64,000 nt of DNA from Pseudomonas sp. CROZ-RG-20F-R04-15 (GTDB lineage Bacteria; Pseudomonadota; Gammaproteobacteria; Pseudomonadales; Pseudomonadaceae), in assembly GCF_022662375.1 (NCBI RefSeq), contig NZ_JAKNQL010000003.1, positions 310,001 to 374,000 of the forward strand, given 5' to 3'. Below are positions 27,912 through 35,838 of the stretch, in pieces. The first letter of the stretch is position 1; every line of letters starts with the position of its first letter. The notes beneath the pieces were generated by a model. The model saw only the letters and a program-made list of their open reading frames with translations. It was not told where the DNA came from and ran no database searches. Made by a program: the position numbers and the translations under genes.

Positions 27912-28373
27912 ATGTCATTGCAAATCGATTGGCTCGCGCACCACATGCACCACAGCGACCGTTATGCTCAATGGATCCACCAACAATTCCCCTACGAATA
28001 CGTCGACCACCCGCTGGCCAAGTGGCAGCGTGAATTTGCCGAGGGCCAAAGCAATGGCGACTGGTCCTGTCTGATCGCCATGGACGGTGAACACCTGCTC
28101 GGCGGCGCCGCGCTGGCACGCGATGACCTTGCCCTGCGCCCTGATCTCGGACCTTGGCTGGCCTGCGTGTTTGTCAGCCCCGACGCACGCGGGCAAGGTC
28201 TGGCTGAACGCTTGATTGAGGGGGTTTTCCGGGAGGCGAAAGACTGCGGGTTTGCGCGTCTGTATCTGCACACACAGAACAAGCAGGACTACTACGCCAA
28301 ACGCGGCTGGCAGGTGCTGGAGCGTTTTCGTGCCTGGGACAACGAGCAATGGCTCATGGTGCGCGACCTCTGA
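27912..28373 (+). CDS. GNAT family N-acetyltransferase
   Basis: A 153-residue GNAT enzyme. The acetyl-CoA pyrophosphate loop is DARGQGLAERLI, preceded by the strand PWLACVFVSP; the C-terminal YLHTQNKQDYYAKRGWQVLERF holds the conserved Tyr of the family. The acceptor is unknown. ATG 27912 is taken because the fold begins there; an in-frame extension back to 27846 has no recognisable content. It converges on dipZ with a gap of 17 bases. Confidence 0.85.
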   Translation: MSLQIDWLAHHMHHSDRYAQWIHQQFPYEYVDHPLAKWQREFAEGQSNGDWSCLIAMDGEHLLGGAALARDDLALRPDLGPWLACVFVSPDARGQGLAERLIEGVFREAKDCGFARLYLHTQNKQDYYAKRGWQVLERFRAWDNEQWLMVRDL

Positions 28374-28390
28374 GCCATTGGTTTGGTTGA

Positions 28391-29602
28391 TCAAGCGGCA
28401 GGCGCCTTCGCCTCTTGCAGCAACTGCTGGATCATCTGCTCCTGCGCTTCGTAGCGCCCTTCGCCGAAGTGGCTGTAACGCACCTGCCCCTTGGCGTCGA
28501 TCAGGTAATGCGCCGGCCAGTACTGATTGTCGAAGTTGCGCCAGATCGCATAGTTGTTATCGATGGCCACCGGGTAGGTGATGCCGAGCTTTTCCACCTG
28601 ATCTCTGACGTTGTCGATGATCCGCTCGTAACCGTATTCGGGGGTGTGCACGCCGATCACCACGAGCCCGTCTTTTTCGTATTTCTTCGCCCAGTCTTTG
28701 ACGTACGGCAACGTGTGCTGGCAGTTGATGCAGTCGTAGGTCCAGAAATCCACCAGCACCACTTTGCCACGCAGGGCTTCAGCGTTCAGCTCGGGCGAGT
28801 TCAGCCATTGCACCGCGCCGGAAAGTGACGGCATCGCCCCTTTGCCCTCCTCCATCGGCGAGTCCGCACGGACTTTGCTGACGAAGTAGTCGACCACTTT
28901 CGGCACGTTTTCCAGCACGCTTTTCTCGACGCTGGCCACGCCTTGGGAGGACGTGTTCGCCAGCAAGGTTTTATCGAAGCCGGTGGCAATCACCGCCGCC
29001 GTCGCGAGCACCGCAACACCGGCACCACGGCGCAACCAGCCGGTGAACGGAATCGACGGTTTCAGGCGATTGACCAAGCCGCGCCCGGTGAAAATCAGCG
29101 TGCCCAGCGACAACGCACTGCCGGCGCCATAGGCCAGCAGCAACAGACTGGTCTGCGCGTTGGCGCCTTGCAGCATGGCGCCGGTGAGGATCACGCCGAG
29201 AATCGGTCCGGCGCAGGGTGCCCACAGCAGTCCCGTGGCCACGCCGAGCATGATCGAGCCCATCGGCCCGGCCTTTTTCCGCGTGTCCGGGTCGAGGCGA
29301 TTGCCGAGCATCACCAAGGGACGTGTCAGCCAGTCACCGATGCGCGCCGAGATCAGCGACAGGGCGAACACACTCATCACGATCAGCGCAACGTAACGGC
29401 TGCTGTTGCTGGCCTGAATCACCCATTCGCTACTGACCACAGCGAGGCTTGAGATCAGCGCGAAGGTCAGGGCCATGCCGCCGAGGGTCAGCAGAGTCGA
29501 GGTGCGGCTGCGTTGGGCACCGGCAAACAGAAACGGCACCACCGGCAGAATGCAGGGGCTGAGCACGGTCAACAGACCGCCGAGAAATGCGATGAGATAC
29601 AT
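28391..29602 (-). CDS. dipZ: DipZ-like thiol:disulfide membrane protein (CcdA plus thioredoxin domain)
   Basis: A 403-residue fusion. The N-terminal part of about 215 residues is a six-helix CcdA/DsbD-type channel with its two redox cysteines in LLTVLSPCILPVVPF and LLWAPCAGPILGV. The C-terminal 170 residues are an extracytoplasmic thioredoxin/TlpA-like domain with the CxxC pair in TYDCINCQHTLPYV. It carries reducing power across the inner membrane to periplasmic thiols. It lacks the extra C-terminal domain of mycobacterial DipZ. It lies downstream of two small exported-protein genes on the same strand and probably forms one operon with them, under the box at 30327-30361. Confidence 0.88.
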   Translation of the reverse strand: MYLIAFLGGLLTVLSPCILPVVPFLFAGAQRSRTSTLLTLGGMALTFALISSLAVVSSEWVIQASNSSRYVALIVMSVFALSLISARIGDWLTRPLVMLGNRLDPDTRKKAGPMGSIMLGVATGLLWAPCAGPILGVILTGAMLQGANAQTSLLLLAYGAGSALSLGTLIFTGRGLVNRLKPSIPFTGWLRRGAGVAVLATAAVIATGFDKTLLANTSSQGVASVEKSVLENVPKVVDYFVSKVRADSPMEEGKGAMPSLSGAVQWLNSPELNAEALRGKVVLVDFWTYDCINCQHTLPYVKDWAKKYEKDGLVVIGVHTPEYGYERIIDNVRDQVEKLGITYPVAIDNNYAIWRNFDNQYWPAHYLIDAKGQVRYSHFGEGRYEAQEQMIQQLLQEAKAPAA

Positions 29603-29639
29603 AGTGAATCACCCTTGATCAATGATTGTGACGAGCCGT

Positions 29640-29894
29640 TCAGACGCTCTGGCTTTCCAGCCATTGGCTCTGCGGCGTGCGACTTGAGCCGTTCTCGGCA
29701 AATAGCTGGCCCTGTGGCGTGCGGCTGGAGCCGTCCGCAGCCATCAGGCCATCGCTGCCCTGCTTGGCCAGCGGCGTCAGTTGAAAGCAGCTGCCGCTGT
29801 GGCAGCTATGCTGTTCAACCGCAGCGTTGGCATGGGCGGCGACACCGGCCAGGGAGAAAGCGACGGCGGTGAAAAAGCGCGAGACGTTGTTCAT
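29640..29894 (-). CDS. small exported protein with two Cys and repeated SRTPQ motif
   Basis: An 84-residue protein with a signal peptide (MNNVSRFFTAVAFSLAGVAAHA). The mature part starts VEQHSCHSGSCFQL, holding the only two cysteines, and ends with a duplicated motif (DGSSRTPQGQLF and NGSSRTPQSQWL). No fold is recognised. It lies 37 bases upstream of dipZ and 46 bases downstream of the DUF2790 gene. The Cys pair beside a DipZ redox partner, and near an MNIO peptide-modifying pair, make a redox or metal-binding role possible; this is inference. Confidence 0.65.
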   Translation of the reverse strand: MNNVSRFFTAVAFSLAGVAAHANAAVEQHSCHSGSCFQLTPLAKQGSDGLMAADGSSRTPQGQLFAENGSSRTPQSQWLESQSV

Positions 29895-29940
29895 GGTGTT
29901 GATCCTTCTATAAAGAGTTGGCCTGATTGCCGCTGATGAC

Positions 29941-30204
29941 TCAGTTGTCGTTGTTGCAACCGTCGGCAAATTTGCTGTAATCGAGTACGCGGGTCTGACC
30001 GGCCGAATCGAGGTAGGTCATGCGCGCCTCGACGATGCCGCAGGACACCGAGTTGTCCTGTTTCAGCGAGATCACTTTCTGGATATCCAGGTGGGTGCCG
30101 TAGGTGTAGGTTTGCGGGGTGAGAGCGGCTTCGGCGCGGGCCGACAACATGCAGATGTTCAGCGCGGCAAACAGGCAGGCGGCGATTACGGATTTGTTGT
30201 TCAT
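29941..30204 (-). CDS. DUF2790 exported protein
   Basis: An 87-residue protein: signal peptide MNNKSVIAACLFAALNICML, then the DUF2790 pattern YGTHLDIQKVISL, SCGIVEARMTYLDSAGQTRVLDYSKFADGC with two cysteines that may pair. Family members in Pseudomonas are small periplasmic proteins, often beside metal-stress or two-component genes, with no established function. It is the first gene of the minus-strand group leading to dipZ. Two operator-like boxes occupy the divergent region shared with the response regulator gene. Confidence 0.78.
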   Translation of the reverse strand: MNNKSVIAACLFAALNICMLSARAEAALTPQTYTYGTHLDIQKVISLKQDNSVSCGIVEARMTYLDSAGQTRVLDYSKFADGCNNDN

Positions 30205-30326
30205 GGCGTTTTCCTCAAGGCTTCAGTGGGTTTGAGCCGAGGCGGTCTGTGTGTGCCTCGATGGAGCCTATTTGAGGCTCGCGAGGTATCGCGTCTGTGT
30301 CAGGAACAGGCGCGTTTCAATCGCTG

Positions 30327-30361
30327 TGTATCCCTGCCAGTGAGGGATACACAGCGATACA
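30327..30361. promoter_or_regulatory. operator-like box 1 (TGTATC-N13-GATACA-N4-GATACA)
   Basis: TGTATC at 30327-30332, GATACA at 30346-30351 and GATACA at 30356-30361. The last two form a direct repeat with a 10-base period, as is common for OmpR/PhoB-type regulators. It lies 123 bases upstream of the DUF2790-dipZ group. The same architecture occurs at 30395 and 34334. Confidence 0.65.
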
Positions 30362-30394
30362 AAACCCTGAAAAAACCGCGTTTTTGCGTGCTCA

Positions 30395-30429
30395 TGTATC
30401 CGTTGTCACGGCAGATACACTGCAATACA
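30395..30429. promoter_or_regulatory. operator-like box 2 (TGTATC-N13-GATACA-N4-AATACA)
   Basis: TGTATC at 30395-30400, GATACA at 30414-30419, AATACA at 30424-30429. Same spacing as box 1. It ends 72 bases before the start of the response regulator gene, suggesting autoregulation. Confidence 0.65.
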
Positions 30430-30501
30430 AAGGCAGGCAGGCGAGCCGCACGAGGCTCGATAGACTGCACGGCATTCCCCTTTGATAGAGGTTCGGACCC
30501 G

Positions 30502-31242
30502 ATGGAACATGTCGATCACATTCTCATCGTCGATGACGACCGCGAGATCCGTGAACTGGTGGGTAACTACCTGAAGAAAAACGGCCTGCGCACCACGGTG
30601 GTCGCCGATGGCCGGCAGATGCGCAGCTTTCTCGAAGCCAACACCGTCGATCTGATCGTGCTCGACATCATGATGCCCGGCGACGATGGCCTGCAGTTGT
30701 GCCGGGAATTGCGCGTCGGCAAACACAAAGCCACGCCGGTTCTGATGCTGACCGCGCGCAACGATGAAACCGATCGCATCATCGGCCTGGAAATGGGCGC
30801 CGACGACTACCTGACCAAACCGTTCGCCGCCCGCGAACTGCTGGCGCGGATCAACGCCGTGCTGCGCCGCACGCGGATGCTGCCGCCGAATCTGGTGGTC
30901 ACCGAGGCCGGTCGCTTGCTCGCCTTCGGCCGTTGGCAACTGGATACCTCGGCCCGCCACCTGCTCGACAAGGACGGCACCATGGTCGCCCTCAGCGGTG
31001 CCGAATATCGATTGCTGCGGGTTTTTCTCGATCACCCGCAACGGGTGCTCAGCCGCGATCAACTGCTCAATCTCACGCAGGGCCGTGACGCTGACCTGTT
31101 CGACCGCTCGATCGATTTGCTGGTCAGCCGTTTGCGCCAGCGTCTGCTCGATGATGCGCGCGAGCCGGCCTACATCAAGACCGTGCGCAGCGAGGGTTAC
31201 GTGTTCTCGCTGCCGGTCGAGATTCTCGGGGCGCCGGCATGA
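30502..31242 (+). CDS. OmpR-family response regulator
   Basis: A 246-residue regulator. The receiver domain has the acidic cluster DDD (11-13), phospho-acceptor D55 in LIVLDIMMPG, and the conserved Lys in YLTKPF. The C-terminal winged helix has LSGAEYRLLRVFLDHPQRVLSRDQLL and DRSIDLLVSRLRQRL. ATG 30502 overlaps nothing; the stop overlaps the kinase start (ATGA). It is preceded by two copies of a GATACA direct-repeat box, which is the spacing this family binds. Targets are predicted to be its own promoter, the DUF2790-dipZ group and the DUF692 operon. The signal is unknown. Confidence 0.92.
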   Translation: MEHVDHILIVDDDREIRELVGNYLKKNGLRTTVVADGRQMRSFLEANTVDLIVLDIMMPGDDGLQLCRELRVGKHKATPVLMLTARNDETDRIIGLEMGADDYLTKPFAARELLARINAVLRRTRMLPPNLVVTEAGRLLAFGRWQLDTSARHLLDKDGTMVALSGAEYRLLRVFLDHPQRVLSRDQLLNLTQGRDADLFDRSIDLLVSRLRQRLLDDAREPAYIKTVRSEGYVFSLPVEILGAPA

Positions 31243-32546
31243 CCGGCAATCTGCACTGGCCGCGCACCCTCGCCTCGCGCCTGTCGCTGATTTTCCTGAT
31301 CGGCTTGCTGCTGGCCCAGGCATTGTCGTTCGGTGCGCAGTATTACGAGCGTTACCAGAGTGCGAAAAACACCATGCTCGGCAATCTGCAAACCGACGTG
31401 TCGACCTCGATTGCGATCCTCGATCGCTTGCCTGCCGAAGAGCGTCCGGCCTGGCTCACGCGTCTGGCGCGGGCCAATTACGGCTATCTGTTGAGCGAAG
31501 GCGAAGCGGGTACGCCGATCGGCGCCAGTGATGTACCGATCGCCGTCACCTCGATCACCGAAGCCATCGGCGAGCAATACCCGCTGACCTTCACCGATAT
31601 TCCCGGACCGAAAAAACACTTTCAGGGCCATTTGCGCCTGAGCGACGGCAGCCCGGTGACCATCGACGTGCGCCCGGCGATGGCCCCGCTGTCGCCGTGG
31701 TTGCCGGTGGTTTTGCTCGGCCAGTTGGCGCTGATGCTCGCCTGCACCTGGCTGGCGGTGCGCATTGCGATCCGCCCTTTGACCCGTCTGGCCAACGCCG
31801 TGGAAACCCTCGATCCCAACGCCCACCCGATCAGCCTCGACGAAAAAGGCCCGACCGAAGTGGTTTACGCCGCGCGTGCATTCAACGCGATGCAGGCGCG
31901 TATCGCCGCCTACCTCAAAGAACGCATGCAACTGCTGGCGGCGATTTCCCATGACCTGCAAACGCCGATCACGCGGATGAAACTGCGCGCCGAGTTCATG
32001 GACGATTCGGCGGAGAAAGACAAACTGTGGAATGACCTCAGCGAGATGGAACATCTGGTGCGCGAAGGCGTGGCCTACGCACGCAGCATCCATGGCTCGA
32101 CCGAAGAAAGCCGCCGCACCAACATGGATTCCTTCCTCGAAAGCCTGGTGTTCGACTATCAGGACATGGGCAAGCAGGTGCAACTGGTCGGCAAGAGTGC
32201 AACGGTCATCGACACTCGGCCCCATGCCTTGCGCCGGGTATTGGTGAACCTGACCGACAACGCGCTGAAGTTCGCCGGCGCCGCCGAAGTCTGGGTCGAA
32301 GCCAATAAGGGCAGTCTGGCGATCACTGTCATGGATCGCGGCCCGGGCATCGCCGACGCCGAACTGGCGCAAGTGCTGCAACCTTTCTACCGCGTGGAGA
32401 ACTCACGTAATCGCGACACTGGCGGCACCGGCCTTGGGTTGGCGATCGCCCAGCAACTGGCCATGGCGTTGGGTGGCTCGTTGACCTTGAGCAACCGCGA
32501 GGGTGGCGGGTTGTGTGCGGAACTGAAACTCCCTCTCAATCTTTGA
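31239..32546 (+). CDS. sensor histidine kinase
   Basis: A 435-residue membrane kinase. TM1 is SLIFLIGLLLAQALSFGAQ, a periplasmic sensor of about 130 residues follows, and TM2 is WLPVVLLGQLALMLACTWLAV. Then come HAMP, the H-box LLAAISHDLQTPITRMKLR (H238), the N-box LTDNALKF, and G-boxes MDRGPGIAD and GGTGLGLAIAQQL. It overlaps the response regulator gene by four bases, so they are a co-translated pair. It belongs to the EnvZ-like subgroup; the periplasmic domain gives no clue to the ligand. Confidence 0.92.
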   Translation: MTGNLHWPRTLASRLSLIFLIGLLLAQALSFGAQYYERYQSAKNTMLGNLQTDVSTSIAILDRLPAEERPAWLTRLARANYGYLLSEGEAGTPIGASDVPIAVTSITEAIGEQYPLTFTDIPGPKKHFQGHLRLSDGSPVTIDVRPAMAPLSPWLPVVLLGQLALMLACTWLAVRIAIRPLTRLANAVETLDPNAHPISLDEKGPTEVVYAARAFNAMQARIAAYLKERMQLLAAISHDLQTPITRMKLRAEFMDDSAEKDKLWNDLSEMEHLVREGVAYARSIHGSTEESRRTNMDSFLESLVFDYQDMGKQVQLVGKSATVIDTRPHALRRVLVNLTDNALKFAGAAEVWVEANKGSLAITVMDRGPGIADAELAQVLQPFYRVENSRNRDTGGTGLGLAIAQQLAMALGGSLTLSNREGGGLCAELKLPLNL

Positions 32547-32562
32547 AGGCTACATAAACCCT

Positions 32563-32648
32563 GTAGGAGTGAGCCTGCTCGCGATTGCGTCCTTCCATTC
32601 AATGCGGGTTGACTGGAAGGACGCAATCGCAAGCAGGCTCACTCCTAC
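32563..32648. repeat. REPIN, diverged type (GTAGGAGTGAGCCTGCTCGC)
   Basis: A long, nearly perfect inverted repeat. The arms differ from the main REP type (GTAGGAGTGAG in place of GTGGGAGCGAG), and symmetry extends through GCGTCCTTCCA/TGGAAGGACGC. Confidence 0.88.
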
Positions 32649-32664
32649 AATGGCTTGTATCCAT

Positions 32665-33414
32665 TCAAGCTATGCCGATCACCTGGTCCTCATGCATCTG
32701 CTGCAACAACATCAGGCCGTTGTCCTTGAACAAATTGCTGGCAGGCTGCCCGGCCTCCTGCGCCAGGGCTTGCAACTGCTCGCGCCCCGTCAACGGTGCA
32801 AACTCGGTGATGCGCTGCAACAAGCGCCAGGCCAGCGGACTCAGCTCGGAAAACTTCACGCTCCAGTCCGCCGTACGCCGCACCAGCAACAGCGTCGGTT
32901 GCGCCGGTGGCGTGGCTGGCTGATGATCCGGATCGAGTTCATGCACCGGCCAGACATACGCCAGTGGCCAGGCCAGTGCCGAGATCTGCAGCGGACGCTC
33001 CAGCAACTGTGCCGGATCCGTTGCCGGCAGCGCTTGGGCATCCGATTGCTGCAGGACCATCTCGACCCATTCGTAATGCGCCAGCTCCAGCAGGAACGCC
33101 GGCCACTGCCCCTCTCGCAGCACCTGCGGTTGCGTGGCGAGATAGTCGAGAAACGTTTCGGCAATCTCTCCAAATTTCGGGGTCTGCGCCCGCCAGTCGC
33201 GCAAAAAGCCGCGCACCAGCAGACCCCAGCGTTGCTCCCCGATAATGCGGATCAGCACCGGAAACGTGCCGCTTAACAGTTGCGATACGTTGTTGAACAC
33301 CAGATCGCGATAGACGTTGACCCGCGCCGCATTCATGTTGGCCGGGGGCGTCTGATGTTCGGGATCACGCAAATATCGAGTCAGCGCCTGTTGTTGCTGC
33401 ATCAGGTTATCCAC
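32665..33414 (-). CDS. DUF2063 protein, BufC-like partner of the DUF692 enzyme
   Basis: A 249-residue protein. The N-terminal 95 residues match DUF2063 ([50 protein letters not shown]), a domain that works as substrate-binding partner of DUF692/MNIO enzymes. The remainder is a winged-helix-like region ending [20 protein letters not shown] 33414 is taken as the start: GGAGGG lies nine bases before it and it overlaps the end of the DUF692 gene by eight bases. ATG 33402 is the alternative. Function follows from its neighbour. Confidence 0.8.
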   Translation of the reverse strand: MDNLMQQQQALTRYLRDPEHQTPPANMNAARVNVYRDLVFNNVSQLLSGTFPVLIRIIGEQRWGLLVRGFLRDWRAQTPKFGEIAETFLDYLATQPQVLREGQWPAFLLELAHYEWVEMVLQQSDAQALPATDPAQLLERPLQISALAWPLAYVWPVHELDPDHQPATPPAQPTLLLVRRTADWSVKFSELSPLAWRLLQRITEFAPLTGREQLQALAQEAGQPASNLFKDNGLMLLQQMHEDQVIGIA

Positions 33415-34246
33415 GAAAGCCACCCTCCGCTTGCAAGTGGCGAATGGTCTGCAACTCGACGACCAGCTCGGAAAACGCCGGAAAGTTGAAATCCCGTTCA
33501 AGCAAGGTCGGCTGCGCGCCAAACCGCGCATAGGCTTCGGCCAGCAGCGCCCACACCACCGGTTTCACCGAGGCGCCGTGAGTATCGATTTTCAACGTAT
33601 CGGACTCATCGAAATGCCCAGCCACATGCATACCGACCACCCTGCCCGGCTCGATAGCGGCGAGAAACGCTTGCGGATCAAATCCGTGGTTGATCGCATT
33701 GACGTAGACATTGTTGACGTCCAGCAGCAGGTCGCAATCGGCCTCGCGCAAAACGGCGTTGGTGAAGCTCACCTCGTCCATGTCCTGACGCGGTGCGGCG
33801 TAGTAGGAAACGTTTTCCACGGCCAGACGCCGGCCGAGAATGTCCTGAGCCTGACGGACTCGCGCGGCGACGTGGTGCACCGCTTCTTCGGTGAACGGCA
33901 ACGGCAGCAAGTCATAGAGATGCCCGTCATCGCTGCAGTAACTCAGGTGTTCGCTGTACAGCGGCACATTGTAGTGATCGAGAAACACCCGGATTTCCTG
34001 CAGGAACCCGACATCCAGCGGCGCCGAGCCACCGAGCGACAGCGACAAGCCGTGGCAGGACAACGGGTAGCGTTCAGCCAGTTCACGCAACGCCGCACCG
34101 TGGGCACCACCAACGCCGATCCAGTTTTCCGGGGCGACTTCGAGGAAATCGAAATCACCGGTTGGAGCCGCTTGCAGGTCTTTGAGCAGGCCACGGCGCA
34201 GGCCGAGGCCGACGCTCGGTTGCAGTAATGAGACAGGCGTTTGCAT
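33407..34246 (-). CDS. DUF692 multinuclear non-haem iron oxidase (MNIO), BufB-like
   Basis: A 279-residue TIM-barrel enzyme: start [13 protein letters not shown], then [92 protein letters not shown]. The His/Asp/Glu/Asn residues in these motifs bind the iron cluster. Family members modify cysteines of ribosomally made peptides together with a DUF2063 partner, as in bufferins, which sequester copper. No DUF2282 (BufA) precursor gene is adjacent. ATG 34246 has GAGG nine bases upstream, and an operator-like box (34334-34368) lies 88 bases before it. Confidence 0.85.
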   Translation of the reverse strand: MQTPVSLLQPSVGLGLRRGLLKDLQAAPTGDFDFLEVAPENWIGVGGAHGAALRELAERYPLSCHGLSLSLGGSAPLDVGFLQEIRVFLDHYNVPLYSEHLSYCSDDGHLYDLLPLPFTEEAVHHVAARVRQAQDILGRRLAVENVSYYAAPRQDMDEVSFTNAVLREADCDLLLDVNNVYVNAINHGFDPQAFLAAIEPGRVVGMHVAGHFDESDTLKIDTHGASVKPVVWALLAEAYARFGAQPTLLERDFNFPAFSELVVELQTIRHLQAEGGFRG

Positions 34247-34333
34247 AGGGAGTACCTCAGCAGTGGGTTTTCTCCAGTTGAAGCGCTGGCTGTATCGCTG
34301 GTGTGTACAACTGACTAAACATTTGCAGCTCGA

Positions 34334-34368
34334 TGTATCTCTCATCAACCGCGATACACAGTGATACA
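34334..34368. promoter_or_regulatory. operator-like box 3 (TGTATC-N13-GATACA-N4-GATACA)
   Basis: TGTATC at 34334-34339, GATACA at 34353-34358 and GATACA at 34363-34368. Spacing is identical to the two boxes beside the two-component genes 4 kb away. It lies upstream of the DUF692-DUF2063 operon, on the same side as box 1 has relative to the dipZ group. A further TGTATC (34289-34294) lies closer to the gene. Confidence 0.65.
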
Positions 34369-34381
34369 CGTTGAAAAACCT

Positions 34382-34469
34382 GTGGGAGCGAGCCTGCTTG
34401 CGAAGACTGCTGAACAGTCGACAACGACGTTGACTGTGCCGGCCCCTTCGCGAGCAGGCTCGCTCCCAC
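34382..34469. repeat. REPIN
   Basis: An inverted pair of the main REP type (one base differs in the left arm, CTGCTTGCGA). The stretch 34247-34649 otherwise holds operator-like box 3 and a promoter region, with no gene. Confidence 0.88.
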
Positions 34470-34494
34470 AGGTATTTCAGTGTTCACAAATCCA

Positions 34495-34548
34495 GCGTCC
34501 CCCCCAGACCGGGGCTAGACTCCTTTATTACCCAGTCGAGGGGGACGC
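34495..34548 (+). promoter_or_regulatory. inverted repeat in the leader of the methyltransferase gene
   Basis: Arms GCGTCCCCC (34495-34503) and GGGGGACGC (34540-34548) could pair across a 36-base loop that itself contains a CCCC/GGGG hairpin. It lies about 100 bases before the next start codon. It may be a leader RNA structure or an operator; there is no T-run. Confidence 0.3.
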
Positions 34549-34649
34549 AGGACGTCAGCCGTGCCCTGCCCAACTCCGTGACCACCGCCCGGTGGCGCAC
34601 GCCTCGACCTTCAACGCCGCCGGACCGTGATCCTGTTTCAGGAGCACAC

Positions 34650-35699
34650 ATGATGGACGAGGCGAAGCTCAACCAATTCATGGGCAAACTGGTCAACGAC
34701 ATGGGCGGCGCGGCGATGCTGGCCAATGTCATCGTCGGCGAAGAGCTCGGTTTGTATCGGGCGATGGCCGACAGTCAGCCGATCAGTGCTGATGCCCTTG
34801 CCGCTAAAACCACCTGCAACCCGCGTCTGGTGCGCGAATGGCTCAGCGCTCACGCGGCATCGGGTTACATGGAGCACCATGACGGCCAATTCCGTTTGCC
34901 GGAAGAACAGGCGCTGGCCCTGGCCGTCGAAGACTCGCCGGTCTACGTTGCCGGCGGGCTCGGCGTGGTGGCGTCGTTTTTCCATGACAAGGACAAACTG
35001 GTCAAAGCCATGCGCGGCAATGGCGCCCTGCCGTGGGGCGATCACCATCCGTGCATGTTCAGCGGCACCGAGCGCTTCTTCCGGCCCGGCTACAAGGGCC
35101 ACTTGATCGCCGAATGGCTACCGGCGCTGGACGGTGTGGTAGCAAAACTGGAGGAAGGCGCCAAAGTCGCCGACATCGGCTGCGGTCACGGCGCCTCGAC
35201 GGTGATCATGGCCCAGGCGTTTCCCAACTCGCGCTTCGTCGGCTACGACTATCACGCGCCCTCGATCACCGTCGCCACCCAGCGCGCCGAGGAAGGAGGC
35301 GTCAGCAGCCGGGCGAAGTTTTTTCAGGGCTCGGCGAAAAGCTACCCGGGCAATGACTACGACCTGATCTGCTATTTCGACTGCCTGCACGACATGGGCG
35401 ACCCGGTCGGTGCCGCCCGTCACGCCTATGATTCACTGAAGGACGACGGCACGGTGTTGCTGGTCGAACCGTTCGCCAACGACACGCTGGACGACAACAT
35501 CAACCCGGTCGGGCGGCTGTTCTACGCAGCCTCGACGTTTATCTGCACACCGAACTCGCTGTCGCAGGAAGTCGGCCTCGGCCTGGGTGCGCAAGCCGGG
35601 GAAATGCGCTTGCGTAAAGTATTTTTCGAGGCTGGGTTCAAGCAGTTCCGTCGGGCCACGCAAACGCCGTTCAATCTGATTCTGGAGGCGCGCAAGTAA
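34650..35699 (+). CDS. SAM-dependent methyltransferase with N-terminal winged helix (Rv2258c-like)
   Basis: A 349-residue protein. Residues 1-100 are a winged-helix dimerisation domain (LANVIVGEELGLYRAMADSQ, TTCNPRLVREWLSAHAASGY) as in O-methyltransferase-like proteins. The C-terminal Rossmann domain has VADIGCGHGASTVIMAQAFP, FVGYDYHAPS, ICYFDCLHDMGDPVGAARHA and GTVLLVEPFANDT. AGGAG precedes ATG 34650. Members act on small molecules; the acceptor is unknown. The gene has ordinary GC-rich core composition, unlike the next one. Confidence 0.82.
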   Translation: MMDEAKLNQFMGKLVNDMGGAAMLANVIVGEELGLYRAMADSQPISADALAAKTTCNPRLVREWLSAHAASGYMEHHDGQFRLPEEQALALAVEDSPVYVAGGLGVVASFFHDKDKLVKAMRGNGALPWGDHHPCMFSGTERFFRPGYKGHLIAEWLPALDGVVAKLEEGAKVADIGCGHGASTVIMAQAFPNSRFVGYDYHAPSITVATQRAEEGGVSSRAKFFQGSAKSYPGNDYDLICYFDCLHDMGDPVGAARHAYDSLKDDGTVLLVEPFANDTLDDNINPVGRLFYAASTFICTPNSLSQEVGLGLGAQAGEMRLRKVFFEAGFKQFRRATQTPFNLILEARK

Positions 35700-35838
35700 G
35701 TGTTTCGGATGCGTCGGAACCATGAACGAACTGCACCGATCACCGCCCGATTCGGTGCAGATTCGTCATGGGAATACTGGACACGCTCAGATCCCATCGC
35801 CGAACATATTGTCTTTTCGAACAGGAACGGCTGTCGGC

